From positions 32,332 to 96,331 of the forward strand of contig CAWBNB010000045.1 of assembly GCA_963789885.1 (NCBI GenBank): DNA of 64,000 bases, given 5' to 3'. A program made the position numbers and the translations under genes. The notes beneath the pieces are model-generated. The model ran no database searches. It was not told the origin of the DNA and saw only the letters and a program-made list of their open reading frames with translations. The DNA is from DATEDA01 sp963789885. GTDB taxonomy: Bacteria > Pseudomonadota > Gammaproteobacteria > Burkholderiales > SG8-39. Positions 32,681 through 41,556 of the stretch are shown piece after piece; position 1 is the stretch's first letter, and every line of letters begins with the position of its first letter.

Positions 32681-34360
32681 TCAGCCCGCCCGCGCGCGCT
32701 GGCCGGCGGTCGGGATGACCTCGTGCCGGCCGAGGTAAGAATCGTCGACGCCGTAGTTGTTGAAGCGGATGGAGTAGAACTCCTCGAAGAACGGGCGGAT
32801 GACGTCCTCGATCTTCGGGTCGTAGTCCGGCGACACGTGCAGGACGCGCCCTTCGTGGTCGGCGCGGAACTCGTGGTCCGCGATGATGACCTGCCCATCC
32901 TTGATGACGTAGCGCGGCGCGCCGAACATCCGCTCCTTGTCCTCGTGCTCCTCGTAGAGCGTGACGTCCCCGTCCGCGCCCGGGCCGAGATGGCCCTTGT
33001 TCACGAGCCCGAGCAGCCGTGCGGGTCCGGCGCGAGTGATGATCGCGATTTCGTTGAGGCTGTATTCGCGGTCGAGGCCGTCGGCGAGCGCCGTCTGCGC
33101 CAGCGCCTTCGGGTTGATCTTGCGCATTGCCTCCTTGCGGAATTCGCGATCCATCAGCAGGCGGATCAACCGCGGGTAGCTCATGAAGGAGCCGCCGTTC
33201 GGATGATCGGTCGAGAACACCATGCGCCACGGATCCTTCGCGAGGAGGAACAGCTCGAGGCCGATGGCCCATTGCAACGCGTGCGTATAGATCTTGTCCT
33301 GGTAGGTAAAGGGCGTGATGCCGCAGCCGGATTCGAGCTCGGTGTCGGCATTCACCCACTTCGTTCCGCCTAAGCGGGCGATCATGTAGGCGAGCGGCGC
33401 ATCGGCCGTCATGCTCGTCGACTTGCCGAACATCACCTGGCCGACGTCGGCGCTGATGTTCGGGTGGGTATTGACGTACTCGGCGATCTCCTTCGCCCGG
33501 GACGTCGGGTTCTGGCTCGACTTGCCGCGCGGTTCGCCGTAGCTGTGAAACTGGATGTGCGTGATGTGGGCGCGACGGCTCTCCGCGATCCGCATCGTGT
33601 CGAGGGTGGTCGTGTAGTTGCCGGAGTGCCCCAGGTTGTTGCAGTGGATGTGCGCGGGATGCGGCAGCCCGAGCTCGTCCACCGCCTCGATGAGTGCCCC
33701 GATGACCTGTCGCGGGGTCAGATCGAAGGATTCGATCTTCTCGTCGAGCTGCGTGATGTTGGCGTTGCGGCGACCCTTCCAGGCCTCGTCGCTCCCGGGG
33801 TTCACCAGCTTGGCGGTGTACGCCTTGGAGACCGAAAGCCACCACGCGAGCGCGTTGCGCAATTCTTCGCGCCGGCCCTGCTGCAGCAGCCGATAGAGCA
33901 GCACGTTGTTCCCCATCAGCGCGTAGAAGCCCTTGTCGATGACGGGCGTGTCGTGGAATTCCTCGAGCGTGTGGCGCGCACCGATCGGGGGAACGGCCGC
34001 TTCCATCGCGGTGGTATAGCCGAGCATCGCGTAGCGATATCCGGTCGCGAAGGTCGATGGCACGGTGCCGCCGACGCCCGAGCGGGTGAAGGCGGTGCGC
34101 GGATGCACGTCGTGCCGGTGATCCTCGGGCTCCAGCTTGCGCGCAAGATTGACCTTGGGACCGGCAATGTGGCAGTGGATGTCGATCCCGCCCGGCATGA
34201 CCACGAGTCCCCGGGCATCGATCCGGCGCGCGTCGGGCGGCACGTCGCTCACGACCCTTCCGTCGGCGATACACACGTCGCGGACCTCGCCGTCGACGCC
34301 GTTCGCCGGATCGTAGACGCGGCCGTTTGCGATGCGCAGCACGATGCGCGGGCGCCTCAA
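32681..34360 (-). CDS. fhcA: Formylmethanofuran hydrolase subunit A
   Basis: A 559-residue amidohydrolase-fold protein that interconverts formyl-furan cofactor and formate. Visible metal-site segments are GGIDIHCHIAGPK (His-x-His), PAHIHCNNLGHSGN (two His) and FSTDHPNGG (Asp). The central VSKAYTAKL may hold the lysine that is carboxylated in archaeal FwdA, to be checked by alignment. Start is TTG 34360, overlapping the fhcB stop (TTGA); a GTG at 34342 is an alternative and would match the usual N-terminus better. It ends one base ahead of fhcD. Confidence 0.94.
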   Translation of the reverse strand: MRRPRIVLRIANGRVYDPANGVDGEVRDVCIADGRVVSDVPPDARRIDARGLVVMPGGIDIHCHIAGPKVNLARKLEPEDHRHDVHPRTAFTRSGVGGTVPSTFATGYRYAMLGYTTAMEAAVPPIGARHTLEEFHDTPVIDKGFYALMGNNVLLYRLLQQGRREELRNALAWWLSVSKAYTAKLVNPGSDEAWKGRRNANITQLDEKIESFDLTPRQVIGALIEAVDELGLPHPAHIHCNNLGHSGNYTTTLDTMRIAESRRAHITHIQFHSYGEPRGKSSQNPTSRAKEIAEYVNTHPNISADVGQVMFGKSTSMTADAPLAYMIARLGGTKWVNADTELESGCGITPFTYQDKIYTHALQWAIGLELFLLAKDPWRMVFSTDHPNGGSFMSYPRLIRLLMDREFRKEAMRKINPKALAQTALADGLDREYSLNEIAIITRAGPARLLGLVNKGHLGPGADGDVTLYEEHEDKERMFGAPRYVIKDGQVIIADHEFRADHEGRVLHVSPDYDPKIEDVIRPFFEEFYSIRFNNYGVDDSYLGRHEVIPTAGQRARAG

Positions 34361-35697
34361 GCCGCGCGGGCGACGACGCCGGGAACGCGGTTCCCTCCGA
34401 GCAACTCGCGCACGCGTTCCTTCATGCGCGTGAGCACTTCCTCGTCGCTCGGGTAGGGCGACGGCAATGCCGGCCGCAGAGCGATGGAGACGTCGTCCAT
34501 CCGATACACGGTGCCGGCCGTGCTAATGCCGTAGGTTGCCGTGGTGATCGCCACGCGCGCGTGCGCCGCGGTGTGGGTGGGCTTCGGATCGAGCACGATC
34601 GTCGGGATGCGGCGCAGGTGCTCGATCGCCCGCTGTGGGAAGTTGGCGCCGGGGTCCGCGGCGATGATCAGCGCCGCGTCCGCCTCGCCCCGCCCAAGCA
34701 AGTCCACGGTCGTGAACTCTCCGGGGTTAAATCGCGGATAGCCGCGGCTCAGGTTGACGCCGAACGGGAATCCGGTTTGCCACGACACGACGTTGTCCGC
34801 GCCGGTGACGTTGCCGTGGCCGCGGACCGGCTTGGCGACGAAATGGGTGTGCTCGTTGAGATCGGTCGCGAGGGCGAGCAGCGCGCCCGAGTTGAAGTGC
34901 CGACCGCGCGTCATGGTGAGGCCCATGCCGAAGAAGAGCACCCCGTACCGGCAGCGCTTCATCCGGCCCGCCAGGTCCTCGAGCGTGGCTAGCGGCACGC
35001 CCGTCAGCGTCTCGATCGCGGGATCGACGCGCCTGCCCTTCACCAGCGCACGCAGCGCCCACAGCACCTCGAAGTCGCGCTGCGGCTTCACCTGGACGAA
35101 GATGTCCGCCACCGCCGCGCTCGGCGTACGACGCACGTCCACCAGCACCACGGTGCGGTCCTTCCTGCCGTTCGGCACGTACATCCCTTTGGCGGTCACC
35201 GCGTACCGCGTGAACAGTCGCGGGTGCGACTCGGCGGGATTGCCGCCCCAGAACACGACCAGGTCGGCGCGGTTGCGGATTTCGCCCAGCGTCGCCGTGC
35301 TCTCCCCGACGCCCTGGAAAGCGATCCCGGAGGGACCGTGGCAAACCGAAGTGGTCGTATCCACGTTGCCGCCGATCATGTCGGCGATCGCCACGGCCTG
35401 GCGCTGCGCCTCGCAGGTCGTGTCGGACAGACCGTAGATCACCGGGAAGCGCGCCTGCGCGAGGATCTGCGCCGCCTCCTCGATCGCCTCCGCGGTGCTC
35501 GCCTCGCGCCCGCCGATGAGCGCAAAGGGGCGGCGCTCGACGCCGTGCTCCTTGAACCAGGCGCGCCCCAGCACACAGGCGTTCTCGGCCTTGGTGATCT
35601 TGTGGGTGGTGTCGTCCACCGTGAGGTGCATGTCGTCGCACACGCAGCCGCAGAACGTGCAGGTTGCGTCCCGGACGATCCGGGTGTTGTCGCTCAT
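34357..35697 (-). CDS. fhcB: FhcB/FwdB with iron-sulfur and metal-pterin ligands kept
   Basis: A 446-residue protein similar in length to archaeal FwdB (formylmethanofuran dehydrogenase catalytic subunit). The N-terminus has TCTFCGCVCDD, with Cys13, Cys16, Cys18 and Cys20, the [4Fe-4S] region. Cys119 followed by His120 lies in TTTSVCHGPSG, the place where the archaeal enzyme has the cysteine that binds tungsten or molybdenum and its neighbouring catalytic His. The middle has LVVFWGGNPAESHPR (molybdopterin family). In the best-studied methylotroph (Methylorubrum) FhcB is shorter and lost these sites, as I recall, and works as part of a hydrolase only. Here a redox-active enzyme is possible. 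Start ATG 35697 overlaps the FwdD-like stop. Confidence 0.88.
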   Translation of the reverse strand: MSDNTRIVRDATCTFCGCVCDDMHLTVDDTTHKITKAENACVLGRAWFKEHGVERRPFALIGGREASTAEAIEEAAQILAQARFPVIYGLSDTTCEAQRQAVAIADMIGGNVDTTTSVCHGPSGIAFQGVGESTATLGEIRNRADLVVFWGGNPAESHPRLFTRYAVTAKGMYVPNGRKDRTVVLVDVRRTPSAAVADIFVQVKPQRDFEVLWALRALVKGRRVDPAIETLTGVPLATLEDLAGRMKRCRYGVLFFGMGLTMTRGRHFNSGALLALATDLNEHTHFVAKPVRGHGNVTGADNVVSWQTGFPFGVNLSRGYPRFNPGEFTTVDLLGRGEADAALIIAADPGANFPQRAIEHLRRIPTIVLDPKPTHTAAHARVAITTATYGISTAGTVYRMDDVSIALRPALPSPYPSDEEVLTRMKERVRELLGGNRVPGVVARAA

Positions 35698-36066
35698 GAC
35701 GCGCTCCTTCCGGTCGCCAGTTCCGCGACCGGTTCCACTTCGACCTCGATGTTCTTGGACAGCGGCATTCCGCTGCCGGCCGTGTCGCTTCCCATCAGGC
35801 GGCTGGAATGCGGGCCATAGGCGATGAAGAGCAGCCCCGCGGGCAGCTCCTTCGGCGCGCGCGCCTTGCAGCGCACGATCGCCTCACCGTTGGCATTCCG
35901 CAGGCGCACCGGGTCGCTGTCCTTGAGGCCGAGCCGGGCCATGTCGTCCGCGTTCATCTCCACGGTCGAAGACACCTCGACATACTCGCTCGCCGAGCTT
36001 GCCCGTGCACAGCGACGTCCCCTGGCGCGACGAGCGTCCGCCGATCAAGGTCATGGTTTCGGGCAC
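35694..36066 (-). pseudogene. FwdD-like molybdopterin dinucleotide-binding protein, frameshifted
   Basis: The start is GTG 36066 behind GGAGGCGAGACG. The first part (MTLIGGRSSRQGTSLCTGKL) and the second (SSTVEMNADDMARLGLKDSD, then YGPHSSRLMGSDTAGSG) are in different frames, joined near 35990. The joined product of about 123 residues is a MopB C-terminal domain (FwdD-like), which binds the pterin dinucleotide beside FwdB. The break coincides with a four-base direct repeat (GCGA twice, 35985-35995 region); removing one copy restores the frame. It overlaps fhcB by four bases. A fresh duplication or an assembly error is more likely than long decay, as the rest is intact. Confidence 0.72.
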
Positions 36067-36084
36067 CGTCTCGCCTCCGGGCGT

Positions 36085-37462
36085 TCACTCAAGGCACTGG
36101 AGCATCTCGGCGACGCGGGTGAACTTTTCGCGCGGCTTGCCTGCGGCCTTTCCGTTCGCCACCTCAAGCGCATCGATCCTGAACCAGTCCTCCACACCGA
36201 GCGCCCGCACCCCACGCCGCTCCGAGCAGCGCCCGCAGGCCGTCGGCCCCGGGCTTCGCTTCCTGATCGAGCCGCGGCAGATCGGTCAACAGCGCCTTGA
36301 CGGTAGACACCGCATCGGCGCGGTTGGTGCCGATGATCCCGGTCGGGCCGCGCTTGATCCAGCCCGCAGCATACAGGCCGGGGATCGCGGCGCCCGCGCC
36401 GTCGACGATCCGCCCGTCCTGGGTCGGAAACAGCCCGCGGCGTGCGTCGAACGGCACGCCCGGGATCGGCACGCCGGAATAGCCGATGCTGCGGAAGACG
36501 AGTCCGCACCGGAGCGTTTCGGTCTCGCTCGTTTCCTCGGCCACCTGCTTGAACGGCTCGCCGTCGAGCCGGGTGCGCGCGAGGTCGATCCTTTCGACGC
36601 GACCCGTGCCTCCGATCGCAACCGGACTCTTCAGGAAATGAAAGAAGAGCCGGCGCGCCTTGCCGGCCGGAGGCTGCAGGGCGAACTGGCGGAGGATCTC
36701 GACGTTCTTTGCGGCCACGAAGTTGGCTTTTGCCTCCAGCTCGGCCCGGCTCGCGGGGTTGAGCTCCAGGTCCTGCGGTGCGACGACCGCGTCGCAGTTG
36801 GCCAGCTCGCCGAGCTCCTTCAGTTCCTTGTTCGTGAACTTGGCCTGCGCCGGGCCCCGCCGGCCGATGACGTGGATCTCTTTCACCCGGCTTGCGGCTA
36901 AGGCATCCAGCGCGTGCCTGGCGATATCGGTCGTCCGCAGCTCGTCCACCGACTTGGCCAGGATCCGGCAGAGATCGGCGGCGACGTTGCCCTGGCCGAT
37001 GATGGCGACGACTTCCTGGGCCAGATCGAAGCTGCAGTCGCGATAGTCGGGGTGGCCGTTGTACCAGCCGACGAACTCGGTTGCAGTGTGGCTCCCCGGA
37101 AGATCCTCGCCGGGAATGCCGAGCCGCCGGTCCGTCTGCGCACCGCAGGTGAACACCACCGCGTGGTAGCGGGCGCGCAACTCGTCGACCGATAAGTCAC
37201 GCCCCACGGTGACATTGCCGAGCAGCCCGAAATGCGGCCAACGCGCGATCGCGCTGTACACCAGGATCGGCTCCTTGAGCTTCGGATGGTCGGGCGCAAC
37301 GCCATAACGCACGAGGCCGTACGGCGCCGGCAGGCGCTCGATCATGTCCACGCGCACCTCGCGGCCACTCTTGAGCAACGCTTCCGCGGCATAGAAGCCG
37401 CTCGGGCCGCTGCCGACGACCGCCACCCGGAGCGGATTGGGCTCGGTACCCAGCGCGTCCAT
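36085..37462 (-). pseudogene. fpr: Ferredoxin-NADP reductase (adrenodoxin-reductase type), 3' frameshift
   Basis: A FAD- and NADP-binding reductase of about 455 residues. Marks: VAVVGSGPSGFYAAEAL (FAD loop), APYGLVRYGVAPDHPKLK, VVAIIGQGNVAADLCRIL (NADP loop), IHVIGRRGPAQAKFT and the C-terminal GWIKRGPTGIIGTNRADA. The frame shifts near 36205-36235: in the original frame it ends early at 36164, while in the other frame the normal tail (ALGVEDWFRIDALEVANGKA) continues to a stop at 36085, 18 bases before the FwdD-like start. It passes electrons between ferredoxin and NADPH. Its place between ferredoxin and fhc genes links it to formyl-furan oxidation. Confidence 0.85.
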
Positions 37463-37477
37463 GCAGCCCGCGCCGTG

Positions 37478-37783
37478 TCAGTAGCCGAGCGCTGCCTTGC
37501 GCTCTTCCGCTCCCGCGAGCGGTTCCTGCTTGTCGCTCACGACCGGCAGCGCCTGGGAGCGCTCCGCATTGATCTCGATCCAGTGCCGCTGGTCCTCGGG
37601 AATGTCATCGTCCGCGTAGATTGCGTGCACGGGGCACACCGGGATGCACGCGCTGCACTGGATGCAGACCGCGTTGTCGATGTACAGCATCGTGTCGTCG
37701 GCGTGGAAGCAGGCGACCGGGCACACCGTGACGCAATCGGTGAATCGGCATCCCTTGCAGTTGTCGGTGACGATGGTGGTCAT
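37478..37783 (-). CDS. Ferredoxin, 7Fe/8Fe type
   Basis: A 101-residue ferredoxin from ATG 37783 (ribosome site GGAAG). Cysteines come in two groups: NCKGCRFTDCVTVCPVACF (Cys9, 12, 17, 21, 25) and NAVCIQCSACIPVCPVHAI (Cys40, 43, 46, 50), as in FdxA-type proteins with one [3Fe-4S] and one [4Fe-4S] cluster or two [4Fe-4S]. The C-terminal tail (EDQRHWIEIN...) is longer than the core. It is 15 bases ahead of fpr and starts the operon leading to fhc. It is the likely electron carrier for the FhcB enzyme and the reductase. Confidence 0.9.
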   Translation of the reverse strand: MTTIVTDNCKGCRFTDCVTVCPVACFHADDTMLYIDNAVCIQCSACIPVCPVHAIYADDDIPEDQRHWIEINAERSQALPVVSDKQEPLAGAEERKAALGY

Positions 37784-38061
37784 GGGTCTTCCGTGCGGCG
37801 CAAAGACGAGCGACACGGGCTCTTGGCGTCGCAAAGCCTAAATCATTTCCGCAAGCAGGTGAAGTGAACAGAGCCCCGGCGCACTGTCTCGTATTCGGTA
37901 CAAGTGAAGACCGGATGAACAGCGTCGTGACTCGCGCTGCGAGTGAGCTCGAACGCAAAAGGGTTAAGCAGGACCCGCTTCCCACCGTCCCAGGACGCCG
38001 CGCCGACCTCGGGTATTGAACGGCGAAACGCTGGGTGCCGCCGGGATTCGCGGGCGCCGGC

Positions 38062-38472
38062 CTACCGCCGCCGCCGCGTCTCGTAGCCGACCTCGCAGTC
38101 GCCGTGCGCCTCCAGCTTGACGATCTGGAGGTGCACACCGTCGGCCTCGGGAAAGCCGAAGCACATCGCCACGATCTGTTCGCCCAGCGTCTCGAGCAAC
38201 TTGATGTGCCCGCGCGCGAGGATGTCGAGGATGCCCTGCCGCAGGCGATCGTAGTCCAGCACGTCCTCGAGCTGGTCGCGCCACTCGAATGGCGGAGCAA
38301 GATACACGCAGAGGTTCATCCGTAACCGCTGCGTGCGGCCCTGCTCGGCGGAATGGGCACCAATCGGCGCCGGCACGACGAGGTCCTTGAGAAACACCGC
38401 GCGGACGTCGCGCAGCTCCTCGTCTCGCCAGACCAGCGGATGGATGAGCATGTTCCGGTCGTTCATGTCCAT
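38062..38472 (-). CDS. Dihydroneopterin aldolase-like protein
   Basis: A 136-residue protein starting at ATG 38472 (ribosome site GAGAGGTG). It has the T-fold pattern of FolB: VFLKDLVVPAPIGAHSAEQG, LDYDRLRQGILDIL, HIKLLETLGEQIVAMCFGFP and VHLQIVKLEAHG. FolB cleaves dihydroneopterin in folate synthesis; in H4MPT organisms a similar enzyme supplies the pterin. It lies close to a secreted-protein gene (9 bases downstream of that stop), separate from folP. Some expected catalytic residues should be checked by alignment. Confidence 0.8.
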   Translation of the reverse strand: MDMNDRNMLIHPLVWRDEELRDVRAVFLKDLVVPAPIGAHSAEQGRTQRLRMNLCVYLAPPFEWRDQLEDVLDYDRLRQGILDILARGHIKLLETLGEQIVAMCFGFPEADGVHLQIVKLEAHGDCEVGYETRRRR

Positions 38473-38481
38473 CGCCACCTC

Positions 38482-39012
38482 TCAGCGCAGGTGATGGTTG
38501 CGTTCTTGGATATTGTCCACCAGACGGCGCACCCCCCGCAGCCACGCCTGGTCAGTATTGCCGCGGATGTCGACCGACTTCGCGTACACCGTCTCGCCAG
38601 TCGCCACGTCGCGCACGTCGATGTTGATGTTGAGGATCAGGTTGCTCACCTTCTGCACCCAGCAGAGCGCGATGCGCTCCGCCCCGAGCGCCTTGCCGAT
38701 GTCGATCTCGCAGCCGTTGCACTGGCGCAGTTCGTACGACGCTTTAAGCTTCCCGATCAGCTCCGCCGCGGGCGCCGGGTCGACCACCCGGTACATGCCG
38801 CGCGCCTGCAGCTCCTTCGCCAGCTCGGCGGTAATCAAGGCGATGCGTCGGTCGTTTTCGCGTTGCGTCTGCTCGTTCGAGAACGCACTCATCTCGTCGA
38901 TCAGCTCGAACTCCATGAGCGCGATCGACCTCGGCTCCGCAGCGCTCGCCGCCGCGCATGCGAGCCCCGCGAATGCCAGCTCCACCAGCAGGCGTCCTAC
39001 CCCCCGTGCCAC
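38482..39012 (-). CDS. Secreted DUF3280/DUF2380-like protein
   Basis: About 176 residues if read from GTG 39012, which gives a good signal peptide (GRLLVELAFAGLACAAASA). The mature domain has RSIALMEFELIDEMSAF, DRRIALITAELAKEL, YRVVDPAP and LCWVQKVSNLILNINIDVRD, a FlgO-like alpha/beta fold found in DUF2380 or DUF3280 families. It has a Cys pair in RQCNGCEID. Similar proteins occur near methanol dehydrogenase genes, as I recall; role unknown. An upstream TTG at 39099 is possible but gives no better signal. It sits with the FolB-like gene. Confidence 0.6.
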   Translation of the reverse strand: MARGVGRLLVELAFAGLACAAASAAEPRSIALMEFELIDEMSAFSNEQTQRENDRRIALITAELAKELQARGMYRVVDPAPAAELIGKLKASYELRQCNGCEIDIGKALGAERIALCWVQKVSNLILNINIDVRDVATGETVYAKSVDIRGNTDQAWLRGVRRLVDNIQERNHHLR

Positions 39013-39140
39013 TCGCGCGCTCGTCCCTGCCAGCGGCACATGCTGCCACAGAACCGGCGCGGCGGCCGCGCGGCGCGGGATCGGGTTGCACCACAGCAAG
39101 CGTTGTCCTACGATCGATGCACCAGGAGAGGACCGAGCCG

Positions 39141-39788
39141 ATGGGCGCCACCGCGCAGACCAAAGTGATGCTGGTCGATGATCATAGCGTCGTGCGCATG
39201 GGCTTCAGGCTGCTGCTCGAAGGATCGTCGGACATCCGGGTCGTCGCGGAAGCCGAGAGCGGCGAGGACGCGATCCGCCGCTTCGACGAAGCGCGGCCGG
39301 ACGTCGTGGTGATGGACATCTCGATGCCCGGCATCGGCGGGCTCGAGGCGATCCGCCGCATCCTTGCCAGAGAGCCCGCGGCGCGGATCCTCGTTCTCTC
39401 GGCGCACGAGGACGCGATGCACGCCCGACGGGTCCTCAAAGCCGGCGCCGTCGGCTACCTCACAAAGCGCAGCGCCGCGGAAGCATTGATCCAGGCGATC
39501 CATCAGGTCAACCAGGGGAAGACCTTTCTCGAGCCGGAAATCGCCCAGGAGCTCGCAATCCAGCAGCTGTCGGGACCGCGCGATCCGCTCGACACCCTGA
39601 GCGAAAGGGAATTCAAAGTGTTTCTCGCGCTGGCCGGGGGGCAGTCGGTGCAGGAGATCGCCGGAGTGATGTCCCTCAGTCCGCGAACCGTCGGCACACA
39701 TCTCTACAACATCAAGCAAAAGCTCGGCGCGTCCAACTCGGCGGAACTCGCTCTCATGGCGATCCGCGCCGGCCTCCTGACGCCCTGA
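39141..39788 (+). CDS. NarL/LuxR-family response regulator
   Basis: A 215-residue protein from ATG 39141 behind AGGAGAGG. The N-terminal receiver has the acidic pair (LVDDHSVVR), the phosphorylated Asp in VVVMDISMPGIGG and the Lys in YLTKRSA. The C-terminal LuxR helix-turn-helix (LSEREFKVFLAL, VGTHLYNIKQKLGA) binds DNA. It ends 15 bases from the convergent sensor kinase gene, which is its likely partner; both face each other rather than forming an operon. Confidence 0.9.
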   Translation: MGATAQTKVMLVDDHSVVRMGFRLLLEGSSDIRVVAEAESGEDAIRRFDEARPDVVVMDISMPGIGGLEAIRRILAREPAARILVLSAHEDAMHARRVLKAGAVGYLTKRSAAEALIQAIHQVNQGKTFLEPEIAQELAIQQLSGPRDPLDTLSEREFKVFLALAGGQSVQEIAGVMSLSPRTVGTHLYNIKQKLGASNSAELALMAIRAGLLTP

Positions 39789-39803
39789 GCCGCCGCCGGG
39801 GGC

Positions 39804-41556
39804 TCAGATCGCCACCTGCGACGCACGCTTGGCATTGGTCAGCGGGAGCACTGCGCGCACGGTGACGCCTTCTCCGGGCGCACCGGAAATCTCGAAGGTG
39901 CCCCCGAACCCCTGCGCGCGCTCGCGCATGCCGACCAGCCCGAACCGCGCGCTGTCGCGCGCACCGCTCCGGTCCGAGTCCCTTGCCGTCGTCCTGGACG
40001 CGCACCACGACGGCGTCGCCCGAGGGGCCGGTCGGCTCGCGCGACACGCGGATCTGGGCACGCGCCGCCCCGGCGTGGCGGACCACGTTCGTCAGGGCCT
40101 CCTGCACGATGCGATAGACGGTGATGTTGACCGCCTCGCCGAGGCCCTCGAGTTCGCCGGCGAGGACGAGGTCCCAGCGTACTTCCGGGTGCCGCTGCGA
40201 CCAGCTCGTCACGGCGTCACGGAGGGTGTCGGCAAGCCCGAGATGGTCGAGCCCGCTCGGCCGCAGCCGGCGGATGATGCCGTGCGCCACGTCGTAGATG
40301 CGGCCGGCCACCGACACGATGGTGCGCGCGTTCTCGCGGATCTCGGGCGCCGAGTCGCCGGCCCGGGTGGCGATCGCAGTGCCGATCGACTTGATGGCGG
40401 TGACGCCCTGACCAAGTTCGTCGTGCAGCTCGCGGGCGATGGCGCGCCGCTCCTCCTCGAGCTGGGACTGCACGAGCGCGGTGAACTGGCGGTTCTGCTC
40501 GAGCGCCTGTTCGGCTGCCTGCATGCGCCGATGCTCGGTGATGTCGCGCATGCTGCAGATTTCCCCGATCACCCGGTCGCTCGTCGGATCGACGAGCGGC
40601 GCGGCTGACAGCGCCACGTCCACCAGCCGGCCGGTCGCCGTCAGGCGCTGGGTCTCGAGCAGCTCGACGTGCTCGCGCCGCTTGATGGACTCCAGGGTGT
40701 CGGCGAGCTCTTGTTGCCGGCTGGCCGGCGCAATGCGCACCGCCGAGCTGCCGACGAGCTCGCCCCGGCCGAACCCGAGTAGCCGCTCCGCCGCCGCGTT
40801 GCAGAACGAGATCCGGCCCTCCAGGTCGCGGATGATGATCGCGTCGCTCGACTGCTGCGCCACCAGGGCGAGCTGCCGGTTTTGCGCGAGACTCTCCTCG
40901 AGCGCCTGCGCCATGCGGTTGAAGCCGTCGCTGATCGACGTGAACTCCGTCGGCCGGAACGGCGGCAGCCGGACGTGGAACCGGCCGCGCGCCATCTCCG
41001 CGAGCCCCTCGAGGATCTTCGGGAGCGGCTTGAGCGAGCGATCGAGGAGCCAGAACACGATGACGTTGGCGAAGACCAGGAACGCGAGCGCCAGCCAGAA
41101 GAATCCGGTCAGGTCTTCCCAGGCTTCGATGATCGAGCGGGACGGATCGGGTATCACCTCGATCGCACCGCCCGGCAGATTCAGGCGCGACGCCTGGATG
41201 TCGGGTTGAACCAGCCGCGTGAACCACGCGGGCGCCACGCGTCCGGCGCGATAGACCGAAGGCGGCGACTGGTAGCGCAGCACCCCCTGCTGGTCGTAGA
41301 AGCGGATCTCGTTCGCACGCACGTGACCGACGCGGCGCAGGAATGCAAGCAACGCTTCGCTGCGCTCGGCCGGGCCGGCCTCGAGATACACGCCCGCGAC
41401 GACCGTCTCGATCAGCTGCACCGCGACACGGGTCGTCGACTCGATCTCTTCGCGTACCGAGCTGCGCGTGTCGTTCACGATGATTCCCGTCATCGCGAGC
41501 GTGAACGCCACGATGACGATCGTGAGCACGAGATTGATCCGCAGGCGCAGGCTCAT
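39804..41556 (-). pseudogene. NarX-type sensor histidine kinase, frameshifted near the end
   Basis: From ATG 41556 the protein has a first membrane span (INLVLTIVIVAFTLAMTGIIV), a periplasmic part of about 110 residues, a second span near 160 (FFWLALAFLVFANVIVFWLL), a HAMP part, a PAS domain (IIIRDLEGRISFCNAAAERL), the HisKA_3 box RRAIARELHDELGQGV and an N-box VYRIVQEALTNVVRHA. The frame shifts near 39960-39980, inside the ATP-binding domain (after VRVQDDGKGLG); the second frame supplies the G2 part RFGLVGMRERAQGFGG and ends at 39804. Overall length of 1753 bases is one off a multiple of three. It overlaps the aminopeptidase stop. It likely pairs with the regulator at 39141. Confidence 0.8.

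Noticed and set aside
37850..38061. Possible small gene between ferredoxin and the FolB-like gene
   Set aside because: No frame with a ribosome site and sensible product.
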